The translations under genes and the position numbers were made by a program. The notes beneath the pieces were generated by a model. That model was not told the origin of the DNA. It ran no database searches and worked only from the letters and a program-made list of their open reading frames with translations. From NCBI GenBank assembly GCA_963795485.1, contig CAWCIL010000002.1, positions 1 to 64,000 on the forward strand: a stretch of 64,000 nt of DNA. Reading direction: 5' to 3'. Position 1 is the first letter of the stretch. The number at the start of each line of letters is the position of its first letter. The stretch comes from AP-15 sp963795485 (GTDB taxonomy: Bacteria > Pseudomonadota > Alphaproteobacteria > ATCC43930 > CGMCC-115725). Shown piece after piece: positions 29,526 through 37,921 of this stretch.

Positions 29526-29592
29526 CCCGCATGTCACGCGAGCGGTCGGCTCGACCACCGCCGCGGGAACGGCGCAGCCGTTGACATGCGGG
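29526..29592 (-). promoter_or_regulatory. Three-way-junction-like leader upstream of DUF4326
   Basis: A perfect 11-base stem (CCCGCATGTCA with TGACATGCGGG) closes a 45-base loop holding two further hairpins, CGAGC-GGTCG-GCTCG and ACGGC-GCA-GCCGT in plus-strand reading. The sense strand would be the minus strand, 58 bases before the DUF4326 start. The plan is that of a small structured RNA or a strong inverted-repeat operator. The rest of 29469-29798 has no gene. Confidence 0.45.
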
Positions 29593-29894
29593 CGACCGCG
29601 CCAAACTGGCCGACGTTCAGCGATGAGCGGGATAACGGGCGTTTCAGCAGGGTTCGTCCGAACGAACACGCCGGCGGAACTGACCCAGGCTGTCGATCGA
29701 GCGAGCTGTGCTGTGGGTCAGCGCGAATCCGGGAGGCCGGTGCCGACCATCGCTTTGGCACTGATTGGCGATTGGCGCATTCGTGCCTACCAGTATGTAA
29801 TACCCACCTGAATTGATGCTGACTCGCCAAAGGAATTGCGTCGGTGGCTGGTGGCGAGTAGCAGATGTTGTGGTTTGGGGACGGGGGAACCGCA

Positions 29895-30404
29895 ATGTCT
29901 GCTCTGGTGATCCGGGACGACATCAGTTCGGAGGAATTGCGCCGGCAGGCCCGGCGGGAACGTGACGGCCGGGTCAGCGCCCGGCTGATCGCGATTGCCA
30001 ACGCGCTCGACGGGATGGACCGGGCGAGTGCGGCGCGGTTGGCGGGAATGGATCGGCAGACCTTGCGCGACTGGGTGCACCGCTACAACGCCGAAGGGCT
30101 TGCCGGGCTGTGCGACCGACCGAAGCCGGGGCGCCTGCCCAAGCTGAGCGAGGGTCAGATGGCCAGCCTGAAAGCGATTGTCCTGGCCGGTCCCGATCCG
30201 GCGAAGCACCAGGTCGGGCGTTGGCGGATCGTCGATTTGTGTCGGTATGTCGAGGAGCGCTGGGCGGTCAGCTACAGCGAGACCGGGATGCTGCGGCTGT
30301 TGTGGTCGCTCGACCTGAGCCACCGCAAGACCCGGCCACGCCACCCGCAAAGCGACGAGAAGGCCCAGCAAGCCTTCAAAAAAGGGGGTTTGCTGCTTGC
30401 CTGA
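29895..30404 (+). CDS. IS630 transposase, first frame (DNA-binding part)
   Basis: Helix-turn-helix domains (ALDGMDRASAARLAGMDRQT, then YNAEGLAGLCDRPKPGRLPK) and a linker to RKTRPRHPQSDEKAQQAF. The frame ends shortly after an A6-G5 run at 30378-30388. In IS630 elements a -1 slip there makes the full transposase; the A-AAA-AAG heptamer is in the right register. Start ATG 29895. Confidence 0.8.
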   Translation: MSALVIRDDISSEELRRQARRERDGRVSARLIAIANALDGMDRASAARLAGMDRQTLRDWVHRYNAEGLAGLCDRPKPGRLPKLSEGQMASLKAIVLAGPDPAKHQVGRWRIVDLCRYVEERWAVSYSETGMLRLLWSLDLSHRKTRPRHPQSDEKAQQAFKKGGLLLA

Positions 30405-30961
30405 ACGAGATTGCCGCGGCCCATCCTGAGGCGCAGCGGTTTGAGATCTGGAGCCAGGACGAGGCCCGGGTCGGGCAAAAGGGGCGCACCGGCTATGTCT
30501 GGTGGCAGCGCGGCCATACCCCGCGCGGGCGGCGCGATGTCGGCTATCAGTCGGCCTGGATCATCGGTGCCGTCTGCCCGGCGCGCGACACCGGGGTGGC
30601 GCTGGTGCTGACCCGGCTCGACACCGCGGCGATGAACCTGTTTCTCGCCGAACTCTCTCAGGCGGTGGCCCCCGGCGCGCATGGCGTGGTGCTGATGGAC
30701 AAGGCCGGCTGGCATACCGCCGGCGATCTTGGCGTGCCCGAAAACCTCAGCCTGGTGTTCCTGCCGCCCTACTCGCCCGAGCTCAACCCGATCGAGCGGC
30801 TGTGGCTGCATCTGCGCGACAATCGTCTGTCGCACCGCGTCTTTCGCACCACCGAGGAGATCGTCGACAGCTGTTGCGCGGCGTGGAATTGGCTGCTCGG
30901 CGAGACCGGCCGCATCCGTTCGCTATGCTCCTATCCCTGGTTCACACGGGTTAGCACTTAA
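30379..30961 (+). CDS. IS630 transposase, second frame (DDE catalytic domain)
   Basis: This frame is read after -1 slippage at AAAAAAG and carries the DDE domain: EIWSQDEARVGQKGRTGY (first D), VLMDKAGWHT (second D) and SPELNPIERLWLHL (E). It ends at 30961 close to the right inverted repeat. Without the slip there is no good independent start, although it is open from 30110. Confidence 0.75.
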
Positions 30962-30977
30962 TCAGGTCGGTATAAGA

Positions 30978-31072
30978 GGCCCCCGCGCCGGGGCATTGCG
31001 GGGGCATCCCCCGCAGAAGGGGGTGCGCCGGCGATTTTAGCGCCGGCCAGGGGGAAGGCTTTCCCCCTTTTC
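30978..31072. repeat. Cluster of GC-rich hairpins ending in a terminator-like stem
   Basis: Three consecutive perfect or near-perfect hairpins: GCGGGGG-CAT-CCCCCGC, GCCGGCG-ATTTTAG-CGCCGGC and GGGGGAA-GGCT-TTCCCCC, the last followed by TTTT. They lie between the IS630 end and gajA. The last can act as a terminator shielding gajA from IS transcription. The whole block resembles an intergenic palindromic repeat. Confidence 0.5.
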
Positions 31073-31155
31073 GGGTATATTCGTACCGCTGAAGTCGTTC
31101 CGGCTTGGGGATCGTAGCCCTCCGGCAGAAGGCAGCCAAGATTGGGGAGGGTTCC

Positions 31156-33000
31156 GTGCGAGTCAGGCGGCTCAAGATCGCAAATTTCCGAGGCGTCGCC
31201 GACGGCATGGTCGACTTTGCAGGCCATACGCTGCTCGTCGGGGGCAACAATGTCGGCAAATCGACGGTGTGCGAAGGACTTGATCTCGTCCTCGGCCCGG
31301 AGCGGCTGTTCCGAAGGCCCGTCATAGACGAGCATGACTTCTATTGCGGACGCTATCTCGACTCGGACGGAAACCCTGTCGAGGTCAGGATCGAGGCCGT
31401 GCTGGTTGAACTTTCCGAGGAGGCCCAACGGCGGTTCGGCCGGCACCTACGGCGTTGGGATGACCAGGCTGGCGCCTTTATCGACGCCGAGGGCGCCGGG
31501 CTCGCCGCAGCGGACCAGCCTGGCGTGATCTGGGCGCTCCCGCTTCTGTTTGTCGGGCGATATGACCGTGAAGAAGACGATTTCATCGGAAACACCTTCT
31601 TCGATCATCCTGCAGCTGAGGTCGATGTGTTGGACGACGAGACCGAGGTCAAGCTGGGCCAAGGCCGAACGCCGTTCACGCGCACGCACAAGCGCCTTTG
31701 CGGATTTGTGTTTCTCCGCACGCTGCGAACCGGGTCGCGGGCGCTCAGCCTACAGCGCGGTTCTCTTCTGGACTCGGTCCTGAAGCTCGGTGGTGCCGGC
31801 GCCGTCGAGATGTGGCAGGACACGCTCAATCGACTACAGAATCTCGATCCGGCGATCGGCGAGATCGAGCAATTAAAGAATATCCGCGCCGAGGTGCGGG
31901 CGCGGATGGGACGCTTCGTCAATCTAGCCGCGGGTGACGATGCCACAGCTTTCTTCGCCTCCGAGCTGACGCGCGAGCATCTCCGCGAGGTCGTTCGGCT
32001 CTTCATCGCTGCTCAGCCGGGCCAACATCTCGTGCCGTTTGGACGGCTTGGCACCGGCTCGATCAACTTGCTCGTCTTCGCATTGCTGACCTTCATTGCT
32101 GAACTGAAGGACAAGCAGTCGGTGATTTTCGCGATGGAGGAGCCGGAAATCGCACTCCCACCGCACACGCAGCGACGTGTAACGCGTTTCGTCTTGGCCG
32201 AGATGGGCCAATCGATCGTCACCTCGCATTCGCCCTATGTGATTGAGCAATTCGATCCCAACCAGATCGTAATCCTAAATCGCAACGACGTGGGGCATCT
32301 GACAGGTCATCCAATCGACACGAACGAGGTCAAGCCGAAGACGTTCCGGACCGAGCGACGGCAATTCGCCGAGGCGATCCTCAGTCGGGCCGTCCTGGTC
32401 GTGGAGGGTTCAACCGAGGCGGTGCTCTTCCCTGCTGCGTCCACCGTGATGGAGAAATCGCTCGGCGCGGACGTCTACACCCATTTCGACTTGATGGGCG
32501 TCAGTGTGTTCGACGCCGGGGCCGACAACAGCGTGCCCCGCCATGGTCCAATCTTTGCCGCGCTCGGCAAGCTCGCCTTCGGCTTCTACGACAAACCAAA
32601 CGCGCCACTGCCAGCCGAGGCGATAAAGAAGTTGGCGAGCTTTACCCAGGCGTGGGAGTCGCCGGAAAAGGGCATCGAGAATGTGCTCGTGAAACAGACG
32701 CCGATCGCCGTGGGGCGGCGCTTCCTCGAGGAGGTCAAGGATCGCGCCGACTACCCGAGTGTCGGCACCTATGATCCGGCCATGTCAGACGCCGACACCG
32801 CCCAGCTCGCAACCAAGGTATTGAAGGCGCGGAAGGGTGATGCGCACGGATATGCCGGCATCTACATCAGCCACTGTAAATCCTCCGCGGAGCTGCCCGC
32901 CACGGTCCGTGCGATTCTCGAATCTATTCACACCGCGCTGACGGCAGTCCCGGAAGACATCGCCGCCGCCCCACCTAGCATCAAGGATTTGTTGGGGTGA
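31156..33000 (+). CDS. gajA: GajA-like ATPase/TOPRIM endonuclease (Gabija)
   Basis: 614 residues from a GTG at 31156 with GGGGAGG five bases upstream. An N-terminal ABC ATPase (RRLKIANFRGVADG, Walker A LLVGGNNVGKSTVCEGLDL) is followed by the middle part with FGRLGTGSINLLVFALLTF and Walker B VIFAMEEPEIALPPHTQRR, the H-loop VTSHSPYVIEQF, then a TOPRIM domain starting SRAVLVVEGSTEAVLFPAAS. Gabija GajA is an OLD-family DNA-nicking nuclease inhibited by NTPs and released during phage infection. The gene is intact and overlaps gajB by 4 bases (GTGA). Confidence 0.85.
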   Translation: MRVRRLKIANFRGVADGMVDFAGHTLLVGGNNVGKSTVCEGLDLVLGPERLFRRPVIDEHDFYCGRYLDSDGNPVEVRIEAVLVELSEEAQRRFGRHLRRWDDQAGAFIDAEGAGLAAADQPGVIWALPLLFVGRYDREEDDFIGNTFFDHPAAEVDVLDDETEVKLGQGRTPFTRTHKRLCGFVFLRTLRTGSRALSLQRGSLLDSVLKLGGAGAVEMWQDTLNRLQNLDPAIGEIEQLKNIRAEVRARMGRFVNLAAGDDATAFFASELTREHLREVVRLFIAAQPGQHLVPFGRLGTGSINLLVFALLTFIAELKDKQSVIFAMEEPEIALPPHTQRRVTRFVLAEMGQSIVTSHSPYVIEQFDPNQIVILNRNDVGHLTGHPIDTNEVKPKTFRTERRQFAEAILSRAVLVVEGSTEAVLFPAASTVMEKSLGADVYTHFDLMGVSVFDAGADNSVPRHGPIFAALGKLAFGFYDKPNAPLPAEAIKKLASFTQAWESPEKGIENVLVKQTPIAVGRRFLEEVKDRADYPSVGTYDPAMSDADTAQLATKVLKARKGDAHGYAGIYISHCKSSAELPATVRAILESIHTALTAVPEDIAAAPPSIKDLLG

Positions 33001-34702
33001 CGATCGAGCTCTGCGACAAGCGCAAGGCCATCATCGCCCAAACCGGGCACCTACTCGTCTTGGGCGGCCCGGGGTCGGGCAAGACAACCATCGCGCTGTT
33101 CAAGGCGCAGCGGCGCTTCTCGGCGCTCAAGCTCGGGCAGGAAATTCTCTTTCTCAGTTTCTCGCGTGCGGCAATCCGCCAGGTTCTCCTGCGCTGCAAA
33201 GAAATCCTAACGCCAGCCGAGCGACGGGCGGTGACGGTCCAGACCTATCATGCGTTCTGCATGGAGATGCTGGAATCTCATGGTCGCCTGCTCTGCGGTA
33301 CGGTGGTCCGGTTTCTCTATCCGGGCGACGAGCGTCTTCAGAAGTCCGCCTTCAACGGCGACTGGGAGTTGGAGCGGCAACGCCAGGCCGACGAGCGTGG
33401 GGTCTACTGCTTTGACCTCTTTGCGGCGGGCGCCGCGCGGCTGCTTGAAGATTGCGAGGCGCTCCGGCGTCTCATAGCCGATCGATATCCGATGATCATC
33501 GTCGACGAATTTCAGGACACTGACAACGACCAGTGGCGCATCGTACGTGCCCTGGCCGATGTCACGGATGTGTTCTGTCTAGCCGACCCGGAACAGCGTA
33601 TTTTCGACTATCGGGACGACATCGACCCACGTCGGATCGAGATCCTTCGCGAGCAGATCACCCTCACCGAGTTCGATCTCGCTGGTGAGAACCATCGGAG
33701 CCCGAACGCAGGTATCCTGCAGTTCGCCGACGCTGTGTTGCGCAATCGCGCCCCGTTGCCGGTGACGCCCGACGTTAGGCAGGTCAACTATTGGCCGAAT
33801 GCGTTCGCTGCAACGGTCCACGCCAATGTGATCTGGACGTTCAGCGCCTTACGGCGGAAAGGCGTCGACCATCCCAGCGTCGCGGTTCTCGCGCGCAGCA
33901 ATTCGCTGATCTCCGATTTGTCGGTGATCCTTTCGGAGCCCCAGACCTACAACGGACAAACGCTCTCCGTGATCGAACATGACGTGGTGTGGGACGCGGA
34001 ACTCTCGGCGGCCGCAGCCATCGTCGTGGCGTCGATTCTAGAGTGGCCGGTCGGGCCGATCGAACAGACACTCGCTCGGACGCTGCGGGTCATCGCCGGC
34101 TACTACAAGCTGAAGAACGCGGAGACCCGACCAACGTAGCGGCGGAGAATGCGCGGAAATACGATGAGGCGGCCATTAAGGTCGCGAAGGGCGAGCAACC
34201 CCGCATCAACGCGGCGAAGTCGCTGGTGACGGCGCATGGGGCTGGCGTAGCGCTGGTCGGCGACCCGGTTGCCGATTGGAAGGCCGCGCGCCGAGTGCTC
34301 CAGGATATTGCGGCGCTGAACGAGCTGTTCCGCGAGGTGCGGCTCGTCCGGTTGTTCCGGGCAACCGACGCTCTGGCGTCAGGCCTCGGCGAGCGTTGGC
34401 TTGGATTGAGCAGCTATGCAGGCGTGAGCGAGTTGGTCAGGCGCATACTCGAACAGGAACGGTTGGTGGCGGCGGAGCGCGACCCCCAAGGATGCATTCT
34501 CATGAACATGCACAAAGCGAAAGGGAAGGAATTCGACGGCGTCGTGCTCGTTGAGGGCGCCTTCAAATCAGGCTTCTTCGACGAGAGGACTGAGCAACCT
34601 CCTTACGAGCGAAGTCGGCGCCTGCTGCGCGTTGGGCTGACACGTGCGCGGACGCTAGTCACCATCATACGGCCGCAGAACGCCACGCCGCTCGTCGGTT
34701 GA
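32997..34702 (+). pseudogene. gajB: GajB-like UvrD-family helicase (Gabija), one frameshift
   Basis: Superfamily 1 helicase, about 568 residues if repaired. Motifs: Walker A LVLGGPGSGKTTIALFKA, Walker B MIIVDEFQDTDNDQW, and motifs V-VI HKAKGKEFDGVVLVEG and RVGLTRARTLVTI. The frame breaks near 34125 within YKLKNAE and resumes as DPTNVAAENARKYDE. GajB senses DNA ends and supports GajA. The start (GTG or ATG at 32997) overlaps gajA. If the indel is an assembly error the Gabija system is complete; otherwise GajB lacks its second helicase half. Confidence 0.8.
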
Positions 34703-34717
34703 GATGCAGGGAATTCC

Positions 34718-35239
34718 ATGACCGCGGAGACGACCGGGACTGGGAAATGGACAGAGGCTGGTGTTCCTCACAAGGGTTGGACTTGCGTCGACATCGAAGA
34801 GTTGGAGGAGCAAGAGCATCTCTGCGAGATGTGCGAAGCGCGCCATGTCCGCTTCGTCCACGTAATGGAGCATTCGAGCTATCCAGAAACACTGCGGGTG
34901 GGCTGCGTCTGCGCTGGGCATATGGAGGAGAACCCGGCCGGAGCGCGGAAGAGAGAGGCCGGCTTCAAGAACGACCGAACCCGGCGGCAGCGCTGGCTGA
35001 ACCGGACCTGGCGGATGTCCGCGTCAGGCAACGAGTTCCTCAACACCAATGACGGGTTCAACATTGTAGTCTATCCAAAGGGAGCAATCTGGGGCGCCCG
35101 GGTTGAGCACCGCGCGAGCGGATTTCATCGTTCATCGAAATTGCCGTACGACACGAGCGATCGGGCCAAGCTGGCCGCGTTCGACGCCATGATCGGCATG
35201 AAGCATAGCGAACCTTGGAGACGCAATTCCGGTCGTTGA
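34718..35239 (+). CDS. Cys-rich protein of unknown function next to Gabija
   Basis: 173 residues. KWTEAGVPHKGWTCVDIEEL is followed by a zinc-ribbon-like pair, CEMCEARHVRFVHVMEH and GCVCAGHMEENP, then a basic helix (GFKNDRTRRQRWLNRTWRMS) and a beta-rich C-terminus (GFNIVVYPKGAIWGARVEHR). I remember similar hypothetical proteins in accessory DNA but no function. It starts 15 bases after gajB, with AGGGAA before the ATG, in the same direction. It could be a passenger or a partner of the Gabija locus. Confidence 0.65.
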   Translation: MTAETTGTGKWTEAGVPHKGWTCVDIEELEEQEHLCEMCEARHVRFVHVMEHSSYPETLRVGCVCAGHMEENPAGARKREAGFKNDRTRRQRWLNRTWRMSASGNEFLNTNDGFNIVVYPKGAIWGARVEHRASGFHRSSKLPYDTSDRAKLAAFDAMIGMKHSEPWRRNSGR

Positions 35240-35317
35240 AGCCACCGGGAATACTCAACCGCATTCCCTTTGGCGATGAGACTATGCGTACTGTCGCACC
35301 AAAGCCTTTCGGGACGA

Positions 35318-36451
35318 TCTCCCTATCCAGCTAGCACAGGTTCGGCAACTGTCACGGGCATCCGTCGGTTTCGCGTAGCCCCGGCTGCCATACCGCCGGC
35401 CGTGAGCTGGTCATAGGTTATCGTGGCGCATTCGACAGCGCGCCGGATGAGATACCGGTCGAGGCCCTCGGGCAGGTTGCGTCGGTTGAAGCGATACGCC
35501 CATTCCCGGAGGTAGCGCGGCAGGTGCTTGGCGCTGACGCCGTGATGGGTTCCGACCAGCCAGGCTTTGATGTTGCTGAAGAGCGTATGGATGATCGGGA
35601 AGAATTCGCCCGCATTGGCGCCGGCGCCCTGGGTCACCGGGGTGTGTTTCAGGTGTTCGCCAAGGGTGGCGTCGCGCCCCTGGTATCCTTTGAAGCCGTC
35701 GGTCAGGAGGTGCGAGCGAGCCTCGATATTGGCCTTGAGGAACGCCCCGAGCTCGGCGCCGGTCGCGGCCGGCAGCACGGCGATGCGGGCATTCCCGGCA
35801 TAGAAGCCGTGCTGGCGCTTCACCGCGTGGCCGTGCTTGCCCTTCTTGTTCTTGGGCGCCGGCACCTTCTCGACCGCCACGACGACCAGGCTCTTGTCGG
35901 GGTTTTCCGTGCTTCGTCCAGGACTTGACGGATCGCCCCTGCCGCCGATGAAGCTCTCGTCCGCTTCGAGAAAGCCGCTGAGCGGGTGAGCGGGATCCTC
36001 GCTGAGGGCGTGGCGCAGCTTGTGCGCTATCGTCCAGGCCGTCTGGTAGGCGACGCCCAGCTCACGCTGCAGAAACTTGGCCGAGACCCCGCGCTTGTCG
36101 CGGCCCAGCAGATAGGCGGCGAGGAACCATTTCGGCAGGTCCGTCTGCGTCCGGTGGAACACGGTCCCTGAGGTCACCAATTCCTGATGATGGCAAGTGC
36201 CGCACTCGTAGACCCGTGGCCGCCGCCCCTTCAGGCGCCAAGCCTCGCGGCCGCCGCACTTCGCGCAGACGTAGCCACCCGGCCAGCGAAGCCCGGCGAG
36301 ATGCTCGATGCACTGCTCTTCCGAGCCGAACCGAGACACAAACTCGAGTAACCCGCCCATCCACGCCTCCATGATCGATTCGCGGATTCTACTCACGAAC
36401 GAACAGGTCGGCAAGAACATTCAGTGAACCTGTGCTATCTGGATAGGGAGA
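35318..36451 (-). mobile_element. IS1595-family insertion sequence, copy 1
   Basis: 1134 bases with terminal repeats TCTCCCTATCCAGCTAGC and TCTCCCTATCCAGATAGC (each read inward), flanked by an exact 8-base target duplication CGGGACGA (35310-35317 and 36452-36459). It is nearly identical to the copy at 57441-58574, in inverted orientation. It lies in the gap between the Cys-rich gene and the Argonaute gene and breaks neither. Confidence 0.9.
35323..36420 (-). CDS. IS1595 transposase, copy 1
   Basis: Up to 365 residues; the true start is probably MEAWMGGLLEFVSRFGSEEQ. An N-terminal zinc ribbon (YVCAKCGGREAW, VYECGTCHHQE) is followed by the ISXO2-like DDE domain (GFLEADESFIGG, DGFKGYQGRD, FSNIKAWLVGTHHGVSAKHL, then WAYRFNRR). 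It differs from the other copy at two residues that I can see (L/S after HHQE, S/W near the start). It is intact. Confidence 0.9.
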   Translation of the reverse strand: MFLPTCSFVSRIRESIMEAWMGGLLEFVSRFGSEEQCIEHLAGLRWPGGYVCAKCGGREAWRLKGRRPRVYECGTCHHQELVTSGTVFHRTQTDLPKWFLAAYLLGRDKRGVSAKFLQRELGVAYQTAWTIAHKLRHALSEDPAHPLSGFLEADESFIGGRGDPSSPGRSTENPDKSLVVVAVEKVPAPKNKKGKHGHAVKRQHGFYAGNARIAVLPAATGAELGAFLKANIEARSHLLTDGFKGYQGRDATLGEHLKHTPVTQGAGANAGEFFPIIHTLFSNIKAWLVGTHHGVSAKHLPRYLREWAYRFNRRNLPEGLDRYLIRRAVECATITYDQLTAGGMAAGATRNRRMPVTVAEPVLAG

Positions 36452-36496
36452 CGGGACGAATAGGCAAAGCACGGGTCAAAAGCGGGCGCTGCCCAG

Positions 36497-37921
36497 CTAC
36501 ATAAAAAAGCGAAATTGATAGGGCGAGGAACCGAGGCCAGACATCCGCTTTACCACTCGCGCTAGGACGTGGGCGTAGCTCATCGTCACCGGAAGCGGAT
36601 CGTAGAGCGCGTCATTATTCCAATTCATCTTGGACAACGCGAGCGCGGAGCGTGCAGTTTCGTCCCAAGGCCCATGACCCGCGTGCCTGACCAACCGGAT
36701 CGGGCGCGGTGTGCTCCGAGCACCTTGAAAATACGAGCCCCGCTCGCTGACGCCGCTGACGTCACCGTGCATCCAGAGGAGGCTTTCGCGAGGACCGAGA
36801 CCGATGAGCGTCCCCCGTGCAACGGGAAAAGCGGCGGCTGATCCTTTCGCCTCGCCTTGGCGGCCTCGGTCGATCCTGACGCCACGCCAGCCCACATCTT
36901 CCACAACCTGGATCAGGTCCACTGCCTCGCACAAATGAAGGGCTTCCATGCAGCCATCGATTTCTTCCGACTTGAACTCCGTGGTCTTATGGACGGTGAT
37001 TCGACGTGGTGTACGGCCGGAATGACGGCGACGATAGAGATCGAGTGACCGCGTCATCACCCGGAACATCTCGGTCCTCGAGAGGAACGGATTGTCCCGC
37101 TGAACCTCTACTTCGTGGGCGTCATAGGCGACGAATTCGAGCCCGGCGCCCTCGGCGTCGAAAACCTGACTGCAGCAGGTCACGAACCGGGGCCGGTCGG
37201 ATTCCACTGGGCGAACCGCGTAGGAAATTCCGATATAGGCGGTTTCCGGATCGGCTTCGGCAAGCTTCCATGGCACCCCACCGGCCTTCGCATAGAGGGC
37301 GAGGCCCACTCGCCACATCACGCTCGCCCTGCAGGGATAGGCGAGAGCGCGATCTTCTCTCACAAGTTGGATGGGAATTCGCCTAGCCGCCGTCGCAGCC
37401 TTGAGGTGGTCATGCAGGTCAAAATCCTCCCCGGCGCCTCCAGAAAAGCCCCGTGACCAGCTCATGGGGATATAGATGAAGATCACGTCGAACTCGTCGC
37501 GCCGGGCCTCCAGGGCCTGGATCGCGCGAATCAGCCGTGCCGCGAGAACAACATGGGGCGCCGCGGAATCCCGCATTTCGCCTTCAAGGCGATCGTCGAG
37601 CTCGATCTGGCATGGTCTTGCCGCTCCCCGCATGTGGACGCTCAACACGCCGCTAAATCCTGGCCATTTGGGGAGGTAATCCTTGCGTTCGCTGGGATCA
37701 TATTCGGAATTCAATTCTTTCATGAAGCTGTACAGCCGATGGCCCTCGCCGACAGGTGCGATGGTGGCGACGCGAATGGGATCCGGCACGAGGCCCGACG
37801 AGTGGGGGCCAAAACGCAGAAGCCCGCGCAACGGGTGGGCGTCCGTGTCAGAGGCTCGCTCAGGGTGGAACGATAGTTTCGGTTCTGGAAACCAGACGTG
37901 CGGGGCGATTTGACTGGTCAT
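36497..37921 (-). CDS. Short prokaryotic Argonaute (MID-PIWI) of a SIR2-APAZ system
   Basis: 474 residues, the usual length of short pAgo. An N-terminal KLSFHPERASDTDAHPLRGL motif precedes the MID domain (DEFDVIFIYIPMSWSRGF) and PIWI (ETAYIGISYAVRP, RRITVHKTTEFKSEEIDG, SYAHVLARVVKRMSGLGSSP). Short pAgos lack the catalytic tetrad and act as guide-directed sensors of invading DNA. It is translationally coupled to the SIR2-APAZ gene (ATGA at 37918-37921). By analogy with SPARSA, guide-target recognition activates NAD+ depletion. The frame is intact. Confidence 0.85.
   Translation of the reverse strand: MTSQIAPHVWFPEPKLSFHPERASDTDAHPLRGLLRFGPHSSGLVPDPIRVATIAPVGEGHRLYSFMKELNSEYDPSERKDYLPKWPGFSGVLSVHMRGAARPCQIELDDRLEGEMRDSAAPHVVLAARLIRAIQALEARRDEFDVIFIYIPMSWSRGFSGGAGEDFDLHDHLKAATAARRIPIQLVREDRALAYPCRASVMWRVGLALYAKAGGVPWKLAEADPETAYIGISYAVRPVESDRPRFVTCCSQVFDAEGAGLEFVAYDAHEVEVQRDNPFLSRTEMFRVMTRSLDLYRRRHSGRTPRRITVHKTTEFKSEEIDGCMEALHLCEAVDLIQVVEDVGWRGVRIDRGRQGEAKGSAAAFPVARGTLIGLGPRESLLWMHGDVSGVSERGSYFQGARSTPRPIRLVRHAGHGPWDETARSALALSKMNWNNDALYDPLPVTMSYAHVLARVVKRMSGLGSSPYQFRFFM

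Larger units (their letters stand above)
29799..30975 (+). mobile_element. IS630-family insertion sequence
   Basis: Imperfect terminal inverted repeats of about 25 bases (AATACCCACCTG at the left, CAGGTCGGTAT at the right) flank two overlapping transposase frames. The likely TA target duplication cannot be fixed exactly from the sequence. It sits between backbone genes and the Gabija locus. Confidence 0.7.
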
